DNA of 40,995 nt from Erysipelotrichaceae bacterium (GTDB lineage Bacteria > Bacillota_I > Bacilli_A > Erysipelotrichales > Erysipelotrichaceae). The DNA lies in assembly GCA_012516665.1 (NCBI GenBank), contig JAAYWN010000042.1, forward strand, positions 1 to 40,995, in the 5' to 3' direction. Below, in pieces: positions 32,051 to 40,026 of the stretch. The stretch's first letter is position 1; each line of letters begins with the position of its first letter. The translations under genes and the position numbers were made by a program. Under the pieces are notes generated by a model. It was not told the DNA's origin and searched no databases. It was given only the letters and a program-made list of their open reading frames with translations.

Positions 32051-33443
32051 GTTTTTTCTCCTTGGAGATCACTGCCGCATGCAATGATCCATCTTTCATT
32101 TGAATTAGGATTGTATCCTGTTCTGCAACATCCTGAATACTGGATACTGCTCTGTTATTTTTGGATACAATACTATATCCCCGCTCCATTGCTTTCAATG
32201 GACTGTATGCATCTAAGAGCTTTATTTGCATGCCCAAACGGGAGCGTGCTGCCTCCGTATCCAGCTTGATACTTTGATCCAGGACATGTTTCTGCAGTTT
32301 CAGCTGCTCATGATCTGCTGCCAGCTTATGATTTATTGCTAAGATCATTTGCGTATGATCCTGATCAAGCTGCTTTTTCAATGCTTGCTTTTTTGTTTCC
32401 AAAGCAGCATAGAAGGAATGAATCAGTTCATTCAATTCATGACGTTCATCTTTAGGAACATCTGTAAACCGCATCAGACGCTCCTCCAGATAATTCAGCA
32501 AATTTGACTGTTCGCTGTATATTCTTTCAGGTCTTAAAAAGACGGAACTTTCTTTCAGATGTCTTACCCTGGCATGATCCTGATCTATACGATTCTGAAC
32601 AGCTTTGTACATCCGTATCTGCCACTGTTGCAGCTGTGCCAGGACTTCGTTCTGATCTGGGACGGCAGTTTCGGCAGCACCAGTCGGTGTATTTGCGCGG
32701 ACATCTGCCGCATAGTCAGCAATGGTAAAATCAGTCTCATGACCGATGCCAGTGATCAGCGGTGTTCCTGCATTATAGATCGCATGAGCCAGCTGTTCAT
32801 CATTAAAGCACCAAAGATCTTCCAGAGACCCGCCGCCGCGAACCAAGAGGATCACATCATACTGTCCTTTGTCTGCTTTCATAAGTGCTTTGCAGATCTC
32901 TCCCGCAGCACCTTTGCCCTGTACTGGGCAAGGATATTCCGCAATTTCCGCAATCGGCCAGCGTCTTTTCAAGGTGATAAGAACATCTTCTCTGCCAGCT
33001 GTCTGATTGCCTGTGATCAATGCAATACGCATGGGATAAGGTGGTATCTTTTTTTTATGATCCTCTTGAAAGAGGCCTTCGGCAGACAATTTCTTTTTCA
33101 GTGCTTCCAGCTGCATGAAAAGATCACCGATGCCGCTTGGCTGCATAGTTTGAACAATGATCTGCATGGTACCGCCTGCTTCATAAACACTGACATCCCC
33201 GCAGATAATGACTTTGTCACCGTTTTTTGGAACAAAAGCAGTTCTCCGATTGCTTGAAGCAAACATGACACAGCTGATTCCTGCTCTTTCATCTTTTAAA
33301 GAAAAGTACCAATGACCGCTGTAAGGAATGCGCAGATTTGAGATCTCTCCTTCAACCAAAATACCATGGAGTATAGGGTTTCCTTCCATGGTTTCTTTCA
33401 GATAATGGACTAAAGCACTGACCCCAATTGCACGTCTGCTCAT
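32025..33443 (-). CDS. xseA: Exodeoxyribonuclease VII large subunit
   Basis: Degrades single-stranded DNA to short oligonucleotides. The N-terminal OB domain (about 1-100, HWYFSLKDERAGISCVMF), the nuclease core with LITGNQTAGREDVL, LLVRGGGSLEDLWCFNDE, and GIGHETDFTIADYAADVRA in two conserved blocks, and a long C-terminal coiled coil (about 270-400) are present. 472 residues, typical length. Its ATG overlaps the nusB stop by 4 bases. folD, which lies upstream in Bacillus, is absent. Confidence 0.96.
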   Translation of the reverse strand: MSRRAIGVSALVHYLKETMEGNPILHGILVEGEISNLRIPYSGHWYFSLKDERAGISCVMFASSNRRTAFVPKNGDKVIICGDVSVYEAGGTMQIIVQTMQPSGIGDLFMQLEALKKKLSAEGLFQEDHKKKIPPYPMRIALITGNQTAGREDVLITLKRRWPIAEIAEYPCPVQGKGAAGEICKALMKADKGQYDVILLVRGGGSLEDLWCFNDEQLAHAIYNAGTPLITGIGHETDFTIADYAADVRANTPTGAAETAVPDQNEVLAQLQQWQIRMYKAVQNRIDQDHARVRHLKESSVFLRPERIYSEQSNLLNYLEERLMRFTDVPKDERHELNELIHSFYAALETKKQALKKQLDQDHTQMILAINHKLAADHEQLKLQKHVLDQSIKLDTEAARSRLGMQIKLLDAYSPLKAMERGYSIVSKNNRAVSSIQDVAEQDTILIQMKDGSLHAAVISKEKKHDESKTDL

Positions 33444-33817
33444 ATGACATCAAGAACACTATTGATCAGCTTATACGTATCAGCATCACAGTATTTCTTA
33501 GCTAACTGCACAGACTCATCAATAATGACAGCTGCCTCCGTTTTCTTCAGATCAAATTCAGAACAGCCATTCAGCAGAATGGCCTGCTCGATCCTGCCCA
33601 GCCGATCAAATTCCCAATCTTTCAGAACATTGTCAATATATGCATGATAGCGTTCTTCATTTTCAATAGACTGATGAATAATTTCGATAAAGTAAGGATC
33701 GATCTCATTCTTTGGCATTGCAAAAGTATCTTCAATAAGTTCATCAATATTTCTTTCAACAAGAAGATATTGATAGACCGTGATCATTGCTTTTTCTCTC
33801 AGTTCATGTCGATTCAT
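33440..33817 (-). CDS. nusB: Transcription antitermination factor NusB
   Basis: NusB with NusE (S10) loads on boxA RNA to suppress premature termination of rRNA transcripts. The 125-residue helical protein ends with the family pattern: LKDWEFDRLGRIEQAILLNG, VIIDESVQLAKKYC, then a final short segment. An AGGAGA site lies about 12 bases before the ATG, a long spacing. It is the first gene of the operon running to xerD. Confidence 0.93.
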   Translation of the reverse strand: MNRHELREKAMITVYQYLLVERNIDELIEDTFAMPKNEIDPYFIEIIHQSIENEERYHAYIDNVLKDWEFDRLGRIEQAILLNGCSEFDLKKTEAAVIIDESVQLAKKYCDADTYKLINSVLDVI

Positions 33818-33841
33818 TATTTCATTGTTCTCCTGCTATTT

Positions 33842-33850
33842 ATTTTACCA
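33842..33850 (-). promoter_or_regulatory. Extended -10 promoter of the nusB operon
   Basis: On the minus strand TGGTAAAAT (33850-33842) is an extended -10 (TGn-TAAAAT) about 25 bases before the nusB ATG. No good -35 is seen at the expected distance. It faces the DUF5662 promoter in the same 95-base gap. Confidence 0.5.
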
Positions 33851-33877
33851 TGAAAACGATGTTATTTCCGGTAAATC

Positions 33878-33906
33878 TTGCATGCTTCTAAGGGATGCTT
33901 TAAAAT
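33878..33906 (+). promoter_or_regulatory. Promoter giving a leaderless DUF5662 transcript
   Basis: TTGCAT (33878-33883), a 17-base spacer and TAAAAT (33901-33906) are followed by 6 bases and then the ATG at 33913. The predicted start of transcription falls at the start codon, and no Shine-Dalgarno sequence is present. Confidence 0.6.
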
Positions 33907-33912
33907 CATCAG

Positions 33913-34509
33913 ATGAGTGAAGATAAGAAAGAAATGAACATTGTGATGAAGTTCTGCCGCCATCTGCACACTATAGATGCCCATCGCTTTGCCGTAATGA
34001 AGAACTGCTTTAAATGCGGTCTTTACTGCCAGGGGCTGCTCCATGACCTCTCCAAGTACTCGCCGCAGGAATTCTGGGAAAGCGTTAAATATTTTCAGGG
34101 AGACTGTTCACCATATCGTTATGAACGTGAGCACTTCGGCTACGCGGCTGGCTGGCTGCATCATAAGGGACGGAATAAGCATCATTGGGAGTACTGGTAT
34201 GATGACAAGCCTTTAGAGATGCCGTTCAACTACTTTGTCGAAATGATATGCGACCGTATCGGTGCATGCAGGATCTATGAGAAAGAGAACTATACTAAAG
34301 AAAGTGCCTTGAATTACTATTTAGCAAGCATCGACAGGAAGTTCCTTCATCCTGTGACCGCACAGATGCTGGAAGATGTCTTAAGAGATATTTCTGTGCG
34401 CGGCGAAGATGCTGTATTTTCAGATCTTAAGATCAAAGTTAAAGAATGGCGAAGAAAAAAGAGGCGCGGAAGCTGTACCCCGACGAGTGAACATCTAAAT
34501 AAAAGGTGA
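33913..34509 (+). CDS. DUF5662 family protein
   Basis: A 198-residue protein resembling DUF5662, a family of unknown function. It is rich in His and aromatic residues: HLHTIDAHRFAVMKNCF, GLLHDLSKYSPQEFW, WLHHKGRNKHHWEYW, and EMICDRIGACRIYEKENY. The HD and HH pairs spaced like a metal-binding HD-type helical fold suggest a metalloenzyme, but this is inference. The tail (about 175-198) is basic. It has no ribosome-binding site, and its promoter implies a leaderless mRNA. Divergent from nusB; no functional partner is visible. Confidence 0.83.
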   Translation: MSEDKKEMNIVMKFCRHLHTIDAHRFAVMKNCFKCGLYCQGLLHDLSKYSPQEFWESVKYFQGDCSPYRYEREHFGYAAGWLHHKGRNKHHWEYWYDDKPLEMPFNYFVEMICDRIGACRIYEKENYTKESALNYYLASIDRKFLHPVTAQMLEDVLRDISVRGEDAVFSDLKIKVKEWRRKKRRGSCTPTSEHLNKR

Positions 34510-34537
34510 CTGCCCTTCGGGGTTTTCATTTACTTGC

Positions 34538-34777
34538 ATGAGAGAAAACAATTATGAAATTCGAAGCCATTATTTCACAGAGATACAAATGGATCTAAAG
34601 AAATATCATACATATGAATAACTTTCAGAAGGAATCATCAGCTGCATAAATCATTGCAGCGATGAACGAGGGCGGAAAGATCTGAATTGGAAGACATCAT
34701 ATGAATATGATGAATATCTCGCTTCACCAATGAAGTACTTTTCGGTTCTATATCTGTCTTCAGTAATATATGCATAA
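34538..34777 (+). pseudogene. Short interrupted reading frame (likely pseudogene)
   Basis: This lies in the 360-base gap after the DUF5662 gene. One frame reads MRENNYEIRSHYFTEIQMDL-KKYHTYE, TAA (34619-34621), then LSEGIISCINHCSDERGRKD, LNWKTSYEYDEYLASPMKYF, SVLYLSSVIYA and a stop at 34775. It has about 78 coding positions with a single stop that could be a CAA-to-TAA change. I do not recognise the family, and there is no clear ribosome-binding site. The rest of the gap (34510-34537, 34778-34869) holds only a weak UUCG-capped CCC/GGG hairpin after the DUF5662 stop and the guaB terminator. Confidence 0.35.
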
Positions 34778-34806
34778 AGAAAACCAGAAGAATTTCTTCC
34801 TCTGGT
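34775..34806 (-). terminator. Probable guaB terminator
   Basis: ACCAGAAGAA (34783-34792) pairs with TTCCTCTGGT (34797-34806) with one mismatch and a 4-base loop. On the minus strand it is followed by TTTTCTTT. It lies about 65 bases after the guaB stop. Confidence 0.65.
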
Positions 34807-34869
34807 AAAAGCATTCTTTAATTAACCTGTCATTTACTTGGGGTACAGTTTATTTAGTGAGCTTCTTTT

Positions 34870-36378
34870 TTACTTGTTGTAGCTGTTGTCATTATTTTTG
34901 ACAATAACATCATGTGCGCCGCCTTCAACAATAGATGTTGAAGATACAAGTGTCAGTTTTGCCTTTTCCTGCAATTCCGGAATATCGTAGGCACCGCAGT
35001 TGCACATCGTAGCCTTTACTTTCAGGGTTGTCATAGCAACGTTATCTTTCAGCAGACCAGCATATGGCACATAAGAGTCAACACCTTCCTCAAAGGAAAG
35101 CTTCTTGCCCTGTCCCAGATCATATCTGCCCCAATTGCGAGCTCTGGCAGAACCTTCGCCCCAGTATTCCTTGACCGTATTGCCATTGATGACAAGTTTC
35201 TGTCCCGGTGCTTCTTCAAAGCGAGAGAAATATCTGCCCAGCATAACAAAGTCCGCACCCATTGCCAAAGCCAATGTAATGTGATAATCATAGACAATGC
35301 CGCCATCAGAACAGATTGGTACATAGACACCTGTTTCTTCAAAGTACTTGTCTCTCTCTTTCGCAACATCGATCACCGCTGTTGCCTGACCTCTGCCGAT
35401 GCCTTTTGTCTCGCGTGTAATGCAGATAGAACCGCCGCCGATGCCGATCTTCACAAAGTCAGCACCTGCATCTGCTAGATAACGGAATCCTTCGCCGTCT
35501 ACAATATTGCCAGCTCCGATTTTTACTGTATCACCATATTTCTGACGTACCCACTGGATCGTCTCTGCCTGCCAGACTGAATAGCCTTCAGAAGAATCGA
35601 TGACCAAACAGTCAACACCAGCATCGACCAGAGCCGGAATCCGATCTTTATAATCACGAGAGTTGATGCCTGCTCCGACCATCAGCCTCTTTTCTTCATC
35701 CTGAAGTTCATTCGGATTCTCCTTATGAGAATCATAATCCTTACGGAAGACGAGATACATCAAATGATTCTTATCATCTACAACCGGCAGCTGATTCAGC
35801 TTATTATCCCAGATGATATCATTGGCAGAGGACAGCGTTGTATTCTTATCGCCTACGATCAGTTTCTCCCGCGGCGTCATGAAATCTTTGACAAGTTCAG
35901 TTCCCTTCATCCGGGAAACACGATAGTCACGGCTTGTGATGATGCCAAGAAGTTCGCCTGAAGAAGTACCGTCTCCTGTAACAGCAACTGTACTGTGTCC
36001 CGTTTCATGAATCAATGCCAATACATCATTTAAAGAGGCATCCGGCTTGATATTGCTGTCGGAGATGACAAAGCCAGCTTTATAATTTTTGACTTTTGCG
36101 ACCATTGCTGCTTCTTCAGCAATTGTCTGATTGCCGTAGATAAAGGAAATACCGCCCTCTTTTGCTAAGGCAATTCCTAAACGATCTCCGGATACTGACT
36201 GCATGACTGCACTGACCATCGGCACATTCAGCGTGATGGCAGGCTTCTCCCCTTTCTTGTATTTAACAAGAGGTGTTTTCAATGATACGTTTTCAGGAAT
36301 GTTGTCGGGACCGGTGTAGCCAGGGATCAGAAGATATTCACTGAAAGTGTGAGACGGTTCATTGTAATACTTTGCCAT
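34870..36378 (-). CDS. guaB: IMP dehydrogenase, Tritrichomonas-foetus-like type
   Basis: Oxidizes IMP to XMP with NAD, the committed step of guanine nucleotide synthesis. The 502-residue chain has a TIM barrel split by two CBS domains (about 95-225). The catalytic cysteine is Cys319 in [12 protein letters not shown], and the Arg418-Tyr419 dyad sits in NWGRYDLG on the mobile flap, which marks IMPDH rather than GMP reductase. From memory, the sequence is strikingly close along its whole length to T. foetus IMPDH, with identical numbering of these residues. Lys310 and Glu431, linked there to mycophenolate resistance, are also present. AGGAGG lies about 11 bases before the ATG. Confidence 0.96.
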   Translation of the reverse strand: MAKYYNEPSHTFSEYLLIPGYTGPDNIPENVSLKTPLVKYKKGEKPAITLNVPMVSAVMQSVSGDRLGIALAKEGGISFIYGNQTIAEEAAMVAKVKNYKAGFVISDSNIKPDASLNDVLALIHETGHSTVAVTGDGTSSGELLGIITSRDYRVSRMKGTELVKDFMTPREKLIVGDKNTTLSSANDIIWDNKLNQLPVVDDKNHLMYLVFRKDYDSHKENPNELQDEEKRLMVGAGINSRDYKDRIPALVDAGVDCLVIDSSEGYSVWQAETIQWVRQKYGDTVKIGAGNIVDGEGFRYLADAGADFVKIGIGGGSICITRETKGIGRGQATAVIDVAKERDKYFEETGVYVPICSDGGIVYDYHITLALAMGADFVMLGRYFSRFEEAPGQKLVINGNTVKEYWGEGSARARNWGRYDLGQGKKLSFEEGVDSYVPYAGLLKDNVAMTTLKVKATMCNCGAYDIPELQEKAKLTLVSSTSIVEGGAHDVIVKNNDNSYNK

Positions 36379-36408
36379 GCAGTATAAATCCTCCTTATTT
36401 TATTCTGC

Positions 36409-36437
36409 ATTATATGTTAGAAATGCTTTTTCGTAAA
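36409..36437 (-). promoter_or_regulatory. guaB: Promoter of guaB
   Basis: On the minus strand TTTACG (36437-36432), a 17-base spacer and consensus TATAAT (36414-36409). Its -35 shares bases 36432-36433 with the proS -35. No purine riboswitch or PurR-type motif is obvious. Confidence 0.65.
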
Positions 36438-36457
36438 GGAAGAATTGATGATATAAT
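36428..36457 (+). promoter_or_regulatory. proS: Promoter of proS
   Basis: TGATATAAT (36449-36457) is an extended -10 with consensus TATAAT; the -35 is TTTTCG (36428-36433) at 18 bases. AAAGGAG (36471-36477) lies 6 bases before the ATG. There is no T-box leader, unlike alaS. Confidence 0.65.
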
Positions 36458-36483
36458 CATACCGATAAATAAAGGAGTTTACG

Positions 36484-38175
36484 ATGAAGATCAATAACAG
36501 TTTCTTTTATACCCTGCGGGAAGATGTGAAGGATGAAGATTCCATCAGTTCCAATCTTCTGGTAAGAGCTGGTTTTATTAAAAAGAACTCATCCGGTGTC
36601 TATATGATGCTGCCAATGGGATGGCGTGTAATGCGCAAAATCGAAAATATCATCCGGGAAGAGATGGATGCGACGGGCTGTCAGGAATTGCTGATGCCTG
36701 CTTTGATTCCTGAGGATGTCTATGTTGCTTCTGGGAGAAGAGCTGGCTTTGGCAAAGATATGTTCTCTTTGAAAGACCGCAAGGGACAGCCATATGTCTT
36801 AGGACCGACGCATGAGGAACTGTTTGCCATAGCTGCAAAACAGCAGATCCGTTCTTATAAAAACATGCCCTTCTCGCTGTATCAGTTTGAGACAAAATTC
36901 AGAGATGAGCCAAGACCAAGATATGGTTTGATCCGGGTAAGAGAATTCATCATGAAGGACGCTTATACTTTTGATAAGGATGAAGCAGGGATGGATGCAG
37001 CTTATGCTAAACAGTTCCAAGCCTATAAAAACATCATGGATAGACTGCATCTGAATTATAAGATCGTCAGAGCTGATACAGGCGTCATGGGCGGACTGCT
37101 TTCGGAAGAATTCCAGGCGGTAACACCTCTTGGCGAAGATACACTTGTCCTCTGTGAGAACTGTGACTTTGCTTCTAATATTGAAGTCGCTCCATGTGTG
37201 CCGGAAAAGCCAGATCACGATGAAGCACCGGAAGAACTTACTTTGGCGGAGACACCGAACAGCCGCACGATTGAAGAAGTTGCTGGGTTCTTCCATAAGG
37301 ATGCTAAGGACTTTGTAAAAACACTGATCTATAACATTGATGGAAATCCTGTCGGCGTAATGGTCAGAGGAGACCGTGATGTCAATGAGACAAAATTGAG
37401 AAAGTTCCTCAATGCACAGAGCGTTGAACTGGCTGATCCGGACATGGTCGTTAATGCAACTGGTGCACAGATAGGCTTTGCTGGGCCAATCAATATCAAG
37501 TGCCCGGTCTATGCTGATGAAGAAGTCATGTTCATGCAGAACTTTATTGTCGGTGCCAACAAAACAGGCTATCACTATACCAATGTGAATAACAAAGACT
37601 TTACAATCACTGGCCATGGCGATCTGAGAAATATTATGGAAGGCGATATCTGTCCTAAATGCGGCGGCAGGATCCACTTCTCACATGGCATTGAAGTCGG
37701 GAACACCTTCAAGCTTGGCACAAAATATTCAAAAGCTATGGATCTTCAGTATTTAGACGCTAACAATACTCTGCAGTACGTCTGGATGGGATCATATGGC
37801 ATTGGACCAGGCCGTGCCATGGCTGCTTTGGCTGAACAGAATGCAGATGAAAATGGCATCAACTGGCCGGCTGATATTGCACCGTACCAAGTTGCTATTG
37901 TTATCATCTCAATGAAAGATGAGAAACAGGTCGAGACTGCTAATCAGATCTATGATGCTCTGACTGCCAAAGGTGTTGAAGTCATTCTCGATGACCGCGA
38001 TGAAAGACCAGGTGTCAAATTCAAAGATATGGAACTGATCGGCATTCCGTATCGCATTACGGTCGGCAAGGGAATAGCTGAAGGCAATGTTGAATGGAAA
38101 ACAAGGACATCAGAAAAACAGAATATTGCCATTGACAAAGCTGCTGAATATGCATTGTCTGTATTAAAGAAATAA
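36484..38175 (+). CDS. proS: Proline-tRNA ligase, bacterial type
   Basis: Charges tRNA-Pro. The 563-residue length fits the bacterial ProS with the INS editing domain. Class II core motifs are QELLMPALIPEDVY, VLGPTHEELFA, ETKFRDEPRPRYGLIRVREF and the motif 3 segment GSYGIGPGRAMAALAEQ. The YbaK-like editing insertion runs about 225-385 (VKTLIYNIDGNPVGVMVRGD, then DVNETKLRKFL). The anticodon-binding domain is at the end. It is monocistronic, with a terminator directly after it. Confidence 0.98.
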   Translation: MKINNSFFYTLREDVKDEDSISSNLLVRAGFIKKNSSGVYMMLPMGWRVMRKIENIIREEMDATGCQELLMPALIPEDVYVASGRRAGFGKDMFSLKDRKGQPYVLGPTHEELFAIAAKQQIRSYKNMPFSLYQFETKFRDEPRPRYGLIRVREFIMKDAYTFDKDEAGMDAAYAKQFQAYKNIMDRLHLNYKIVRADTGVMGGLLSEEFQAVTPLGEDTLVLCENCDFASNIEVAPCVPEKPDHDEAPEELTLAETPNSRTIEEVAGFFHKDAKDFVKTLIYNIDGNPVGVMVRGDRDVNETKLRKFLNAQSVELADPDMVVNATGAQIGFAGPINIKCPVYADEEVMFMQNFIVGANKTGYHYTNVNNKDFTITGHGDLRNIMEGDICPKCGGRIHFSHGIEVGNTFKLGTKYSKAMDLQYLDANNTLQYVWMGSYGIGPGRAMAALAEQNADENGINWPADIAPYQVAIVIISMKDEKQVETANQIYDALTAKGVEVILDDRDERPGVKFKDMELIGIPYRITVGKGIAEGNVEWKTRTSEKQNIAIDKAAEYALSVLKK

Positions 38176-38182
38176 TAAAATG

Positions 38183-38207
38183 AAAGACTCCTGCGGGAGC
38201 CTTTTTT
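38183..38207 (+). terminator. Terminator after proS
   Basis: CTCC (38188-38191), loop TGCG, GGAG (38196-38199), flanked by one mismatch and a G-C pair, then six Ts. It converges with the hydrogenase terminator. Confidence 0.75.
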
Positions 38208-38211
38208 AATG

Positions 38212-38246
38212 ACTGAAAGAAAAGAGAGATCATTTTTGATCTCTCT
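38212..38246 (-). terminator. Terminator of the hydrogenase operon
   Basis: AGAGAGATCA (38223-38232) pairs perfectly with TGATCTCTCT (38237-38246) around TTTT. On the minus strand TTTCTTTC follows. It starts 6 bases after the hydA stop. Confidence 0.75.
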
Positions 38247-38251
38247 GATAC

Positions 38252-40012
38252 TTAAAATATCTTGTACTTTTCTTTGCCGGAATAAGAAGTATGCAGTAGC
38301 TTCTCTGCAAGTTCACTTCCTGGTTTTTCAAGGTAATCATTATAGAGCTCCTGAATCTGAGGATTATCAGAAGATACTCTTAATTCACATGCTTTATCTT
38401 CATCATAAAGAGCTTTCATACGAAGTTCCTTATAGCCATATCCAATTTTGCCGTTCTTGATGCGGGATGGGACGATCGATTGACCGCCGCCATTGATGCA
38501 TCCCCCTGGGCATCCCATGACTTCAATAAAGGTATACTTAGAAGTGCCTGCTTTGACTTCATCAATCAAAGGTTTTGCACATGACATAGAAGAAGTGATG
38601 GCAATCCAGATCTTGGTACCATTCAGATCGATCTCTGCTTCCTTGACGCCAGCCATACCGCGGCATGCTTCAAAGTCGACCGGATCTAATTTTTTTCCTT
38701 CAAGCTTCTGTTTGACCGTACGAAGAGCTGCTTCCATGACACCTCCTGTCGCACCGAAGATAACACCAGCACCCGTATAGTCACCTAAGAGATCCTGATC
38801 AAATTCTTCATCTTCCAGCTCATTCCAGTCAATGCCGAACATCTTGATCAGACGGGCACATTCTCTGGTGGTAAGAACAGCATCAACATCAACATAATCA
38901 GCTGTCTTATTTTCCGGTCTCTGGATCTCAGACTTCTTGGCAATACATGGCATAATAGATACGACATAGATATCCTTAGGCTCTACGCCCTTTTTCTTTG
39001 CCCAATAGGATTTGATCACAGCACCAAGCATCATATGCGGTGACTTCGATGTACTTAAATGCGGAAGAAGCTCTGGATACTCATATTCCATAAAGCGTAC
39101 CCATCCTGGTGAGCAGGATGTCAGCATAGGTAATGTACCTTTGTTCTGCAGTCTATCTAAGAGCTCATTGCCCTCTTCCATAATTGTCAGATCGGCACCG
39201 AAATTGGTGTCATATACTCTGTCAAACCCACAAGCCTTCAATGCTGCGGTCATTTTCCCAGTAACCCGCGAACCAATCGGCATACCAAATTCTTCGCCCA
39301 AGGAAGCACGGACAGCCGGTGCTGTCTGTACAATCACAGTTTTGTTTGGATCATTTAGAGCTGCAATCACATCCTGAATATTTTCTTTTTCAGTCAAAGC
39401 ACCTGTCGGACAGTTGATCACGCATTGTCCGCACTGCATACAGTCAACATCGGTAAATGATTTGTTATAGACTGGAGCGACAATGGTCTTGAATCCTCTG
39501 TTCTCTAAGCCTAAGATGCCAAGTCCCTGTACCTTCTTGCATGTTTCAATGCAGCGCTGGCAGAGGATGCACTTGGAAGTATCACGAACGATGCCATAGC
39601 TGAAGTCATCATACGTTGGCTCAGTATGTGCACCTTCATATTCAGAAGTACGGATGCCCATTTCTTCACAGAGCGTCTGCAGTTCGCAGTGACCAGATTT
39701 TTTGCATGACAGGCAGTCCTTGTTATGATTTGAAAGCATCAATTCCAAAGTGTTTCTTCTTCCCTGCAAAGCACGTTCACTGTTTGTAAAGACTTCCATA
39801 CCTTCGGAGATCGGCGTAGTGCAGGAGCTCAGCAATGTTCTTGCTTTTTTTACTTCAACCAAGCAGATACGGCATGCTCCGGACTTATTAATATCTTTCA
39901 GATAGCATAAGGTAGGAATGTAGATGCCATTTTCGCGGGCAGCCTGCAGGATCGTCTTTCCTGCTTCTGCTTCAATTGCGCGATTATTTATCTTTAAATG
40001 TACTGTTGTCAT
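38252..40012 (-). CDS. hydA: [FeFe] hydrogenase catalytic subunit, NADH-linked type
   Basis: Reduces protons to H2, here likely within an electron-bifurcating complex. About 586 residues. Domain order: plant-type [2Fe-2S] domain (PTLCYLKD, ACRICLVEV), His-ligated [4Fe-4S] domain (HNKDCLSCKKSGHCELQ), two ferredoxin clusters (CILCQRCIETC, CMQCGQCVINCP), then the H-cluster domain with TSCSPGW (L1), MPCIAKKSE (L2) and MGCPGGCINGG (L3). L1 is usually TSCCPGW; one of the tandem cysteines (position 301) is serine. I chose the ATG at 40012, which has AAGGAAGG upstream; a longer frame to 40078 overlaps the upstream gene. It lies 14 bases after hydB. Confidence 0.95.
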   Translation of the reverse strand: MTTVHLKINNRAIEAEAGKTILQAARENGIYIPTLCYLKDINKSGACRICLVEVKKARTLLSSCTTPISEGMEVFTNSERALQGRRNTLELMLSNHNKDCLSCKKSGHCELQTLCEEMGIRTSEYEGAHTEPTYDDFSYGIVRDTSKCILCQRCIETCKKVQGLGILGLENRGFKTIVAPVYNKSFTDVDCMQCGQCVINCPTGALTEKENIQDVIAALNDPNKTVIVQTAPAVRASLGEEFGMPIGSRVTGKMTAALKACGFDRVYDTNFGADLTIMEEGNELLDRLQNKGTLPMLTSCSPGWVRFMEYEYPELLPHLSTSKSPHMMLGAVIKSYWAKKKGVEPKDIYVVSIMPCIAKKSEIQRPENKTADYVDVDAVLTTRECARLIKMFGIDWNELEDEEFDQDLLGDYTGAGVIFGATGGVMEAALRTVKQKLEGKKLDPVDFEACRGMAGVKEAEIDLNGTKIWIAITSSMSCAKPLIDEVKAGTSKYTFIEVMGCPGGCINGGGQSIVPSRIKNGKIGYGYKELRMKALYDEDKACELRVSSDNPQIQELYNDYLEKPGSELAEKLLHTSYSGKEKYKIF

Positions 40013-40026
40013 TTTTTCTTCCTTCC

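Noticed and set aside
32559-33257. 232-residue plus-strand open frame
   Set aside because: It is antisense to xseA, whose protein matches its family throughout; the frame has no ribosome-binding site or recognisable domain.
36379-36483. Purine riboswitch upstream of guaB
   Set aside because: The leader is about 30 bases long and contains no conserved riboswitch core.
36799-37677. 292-residue minus-strand open frame
   Set aside because: Antisense to the proS core and editing domain; its length follows from codon bias on the other strand.
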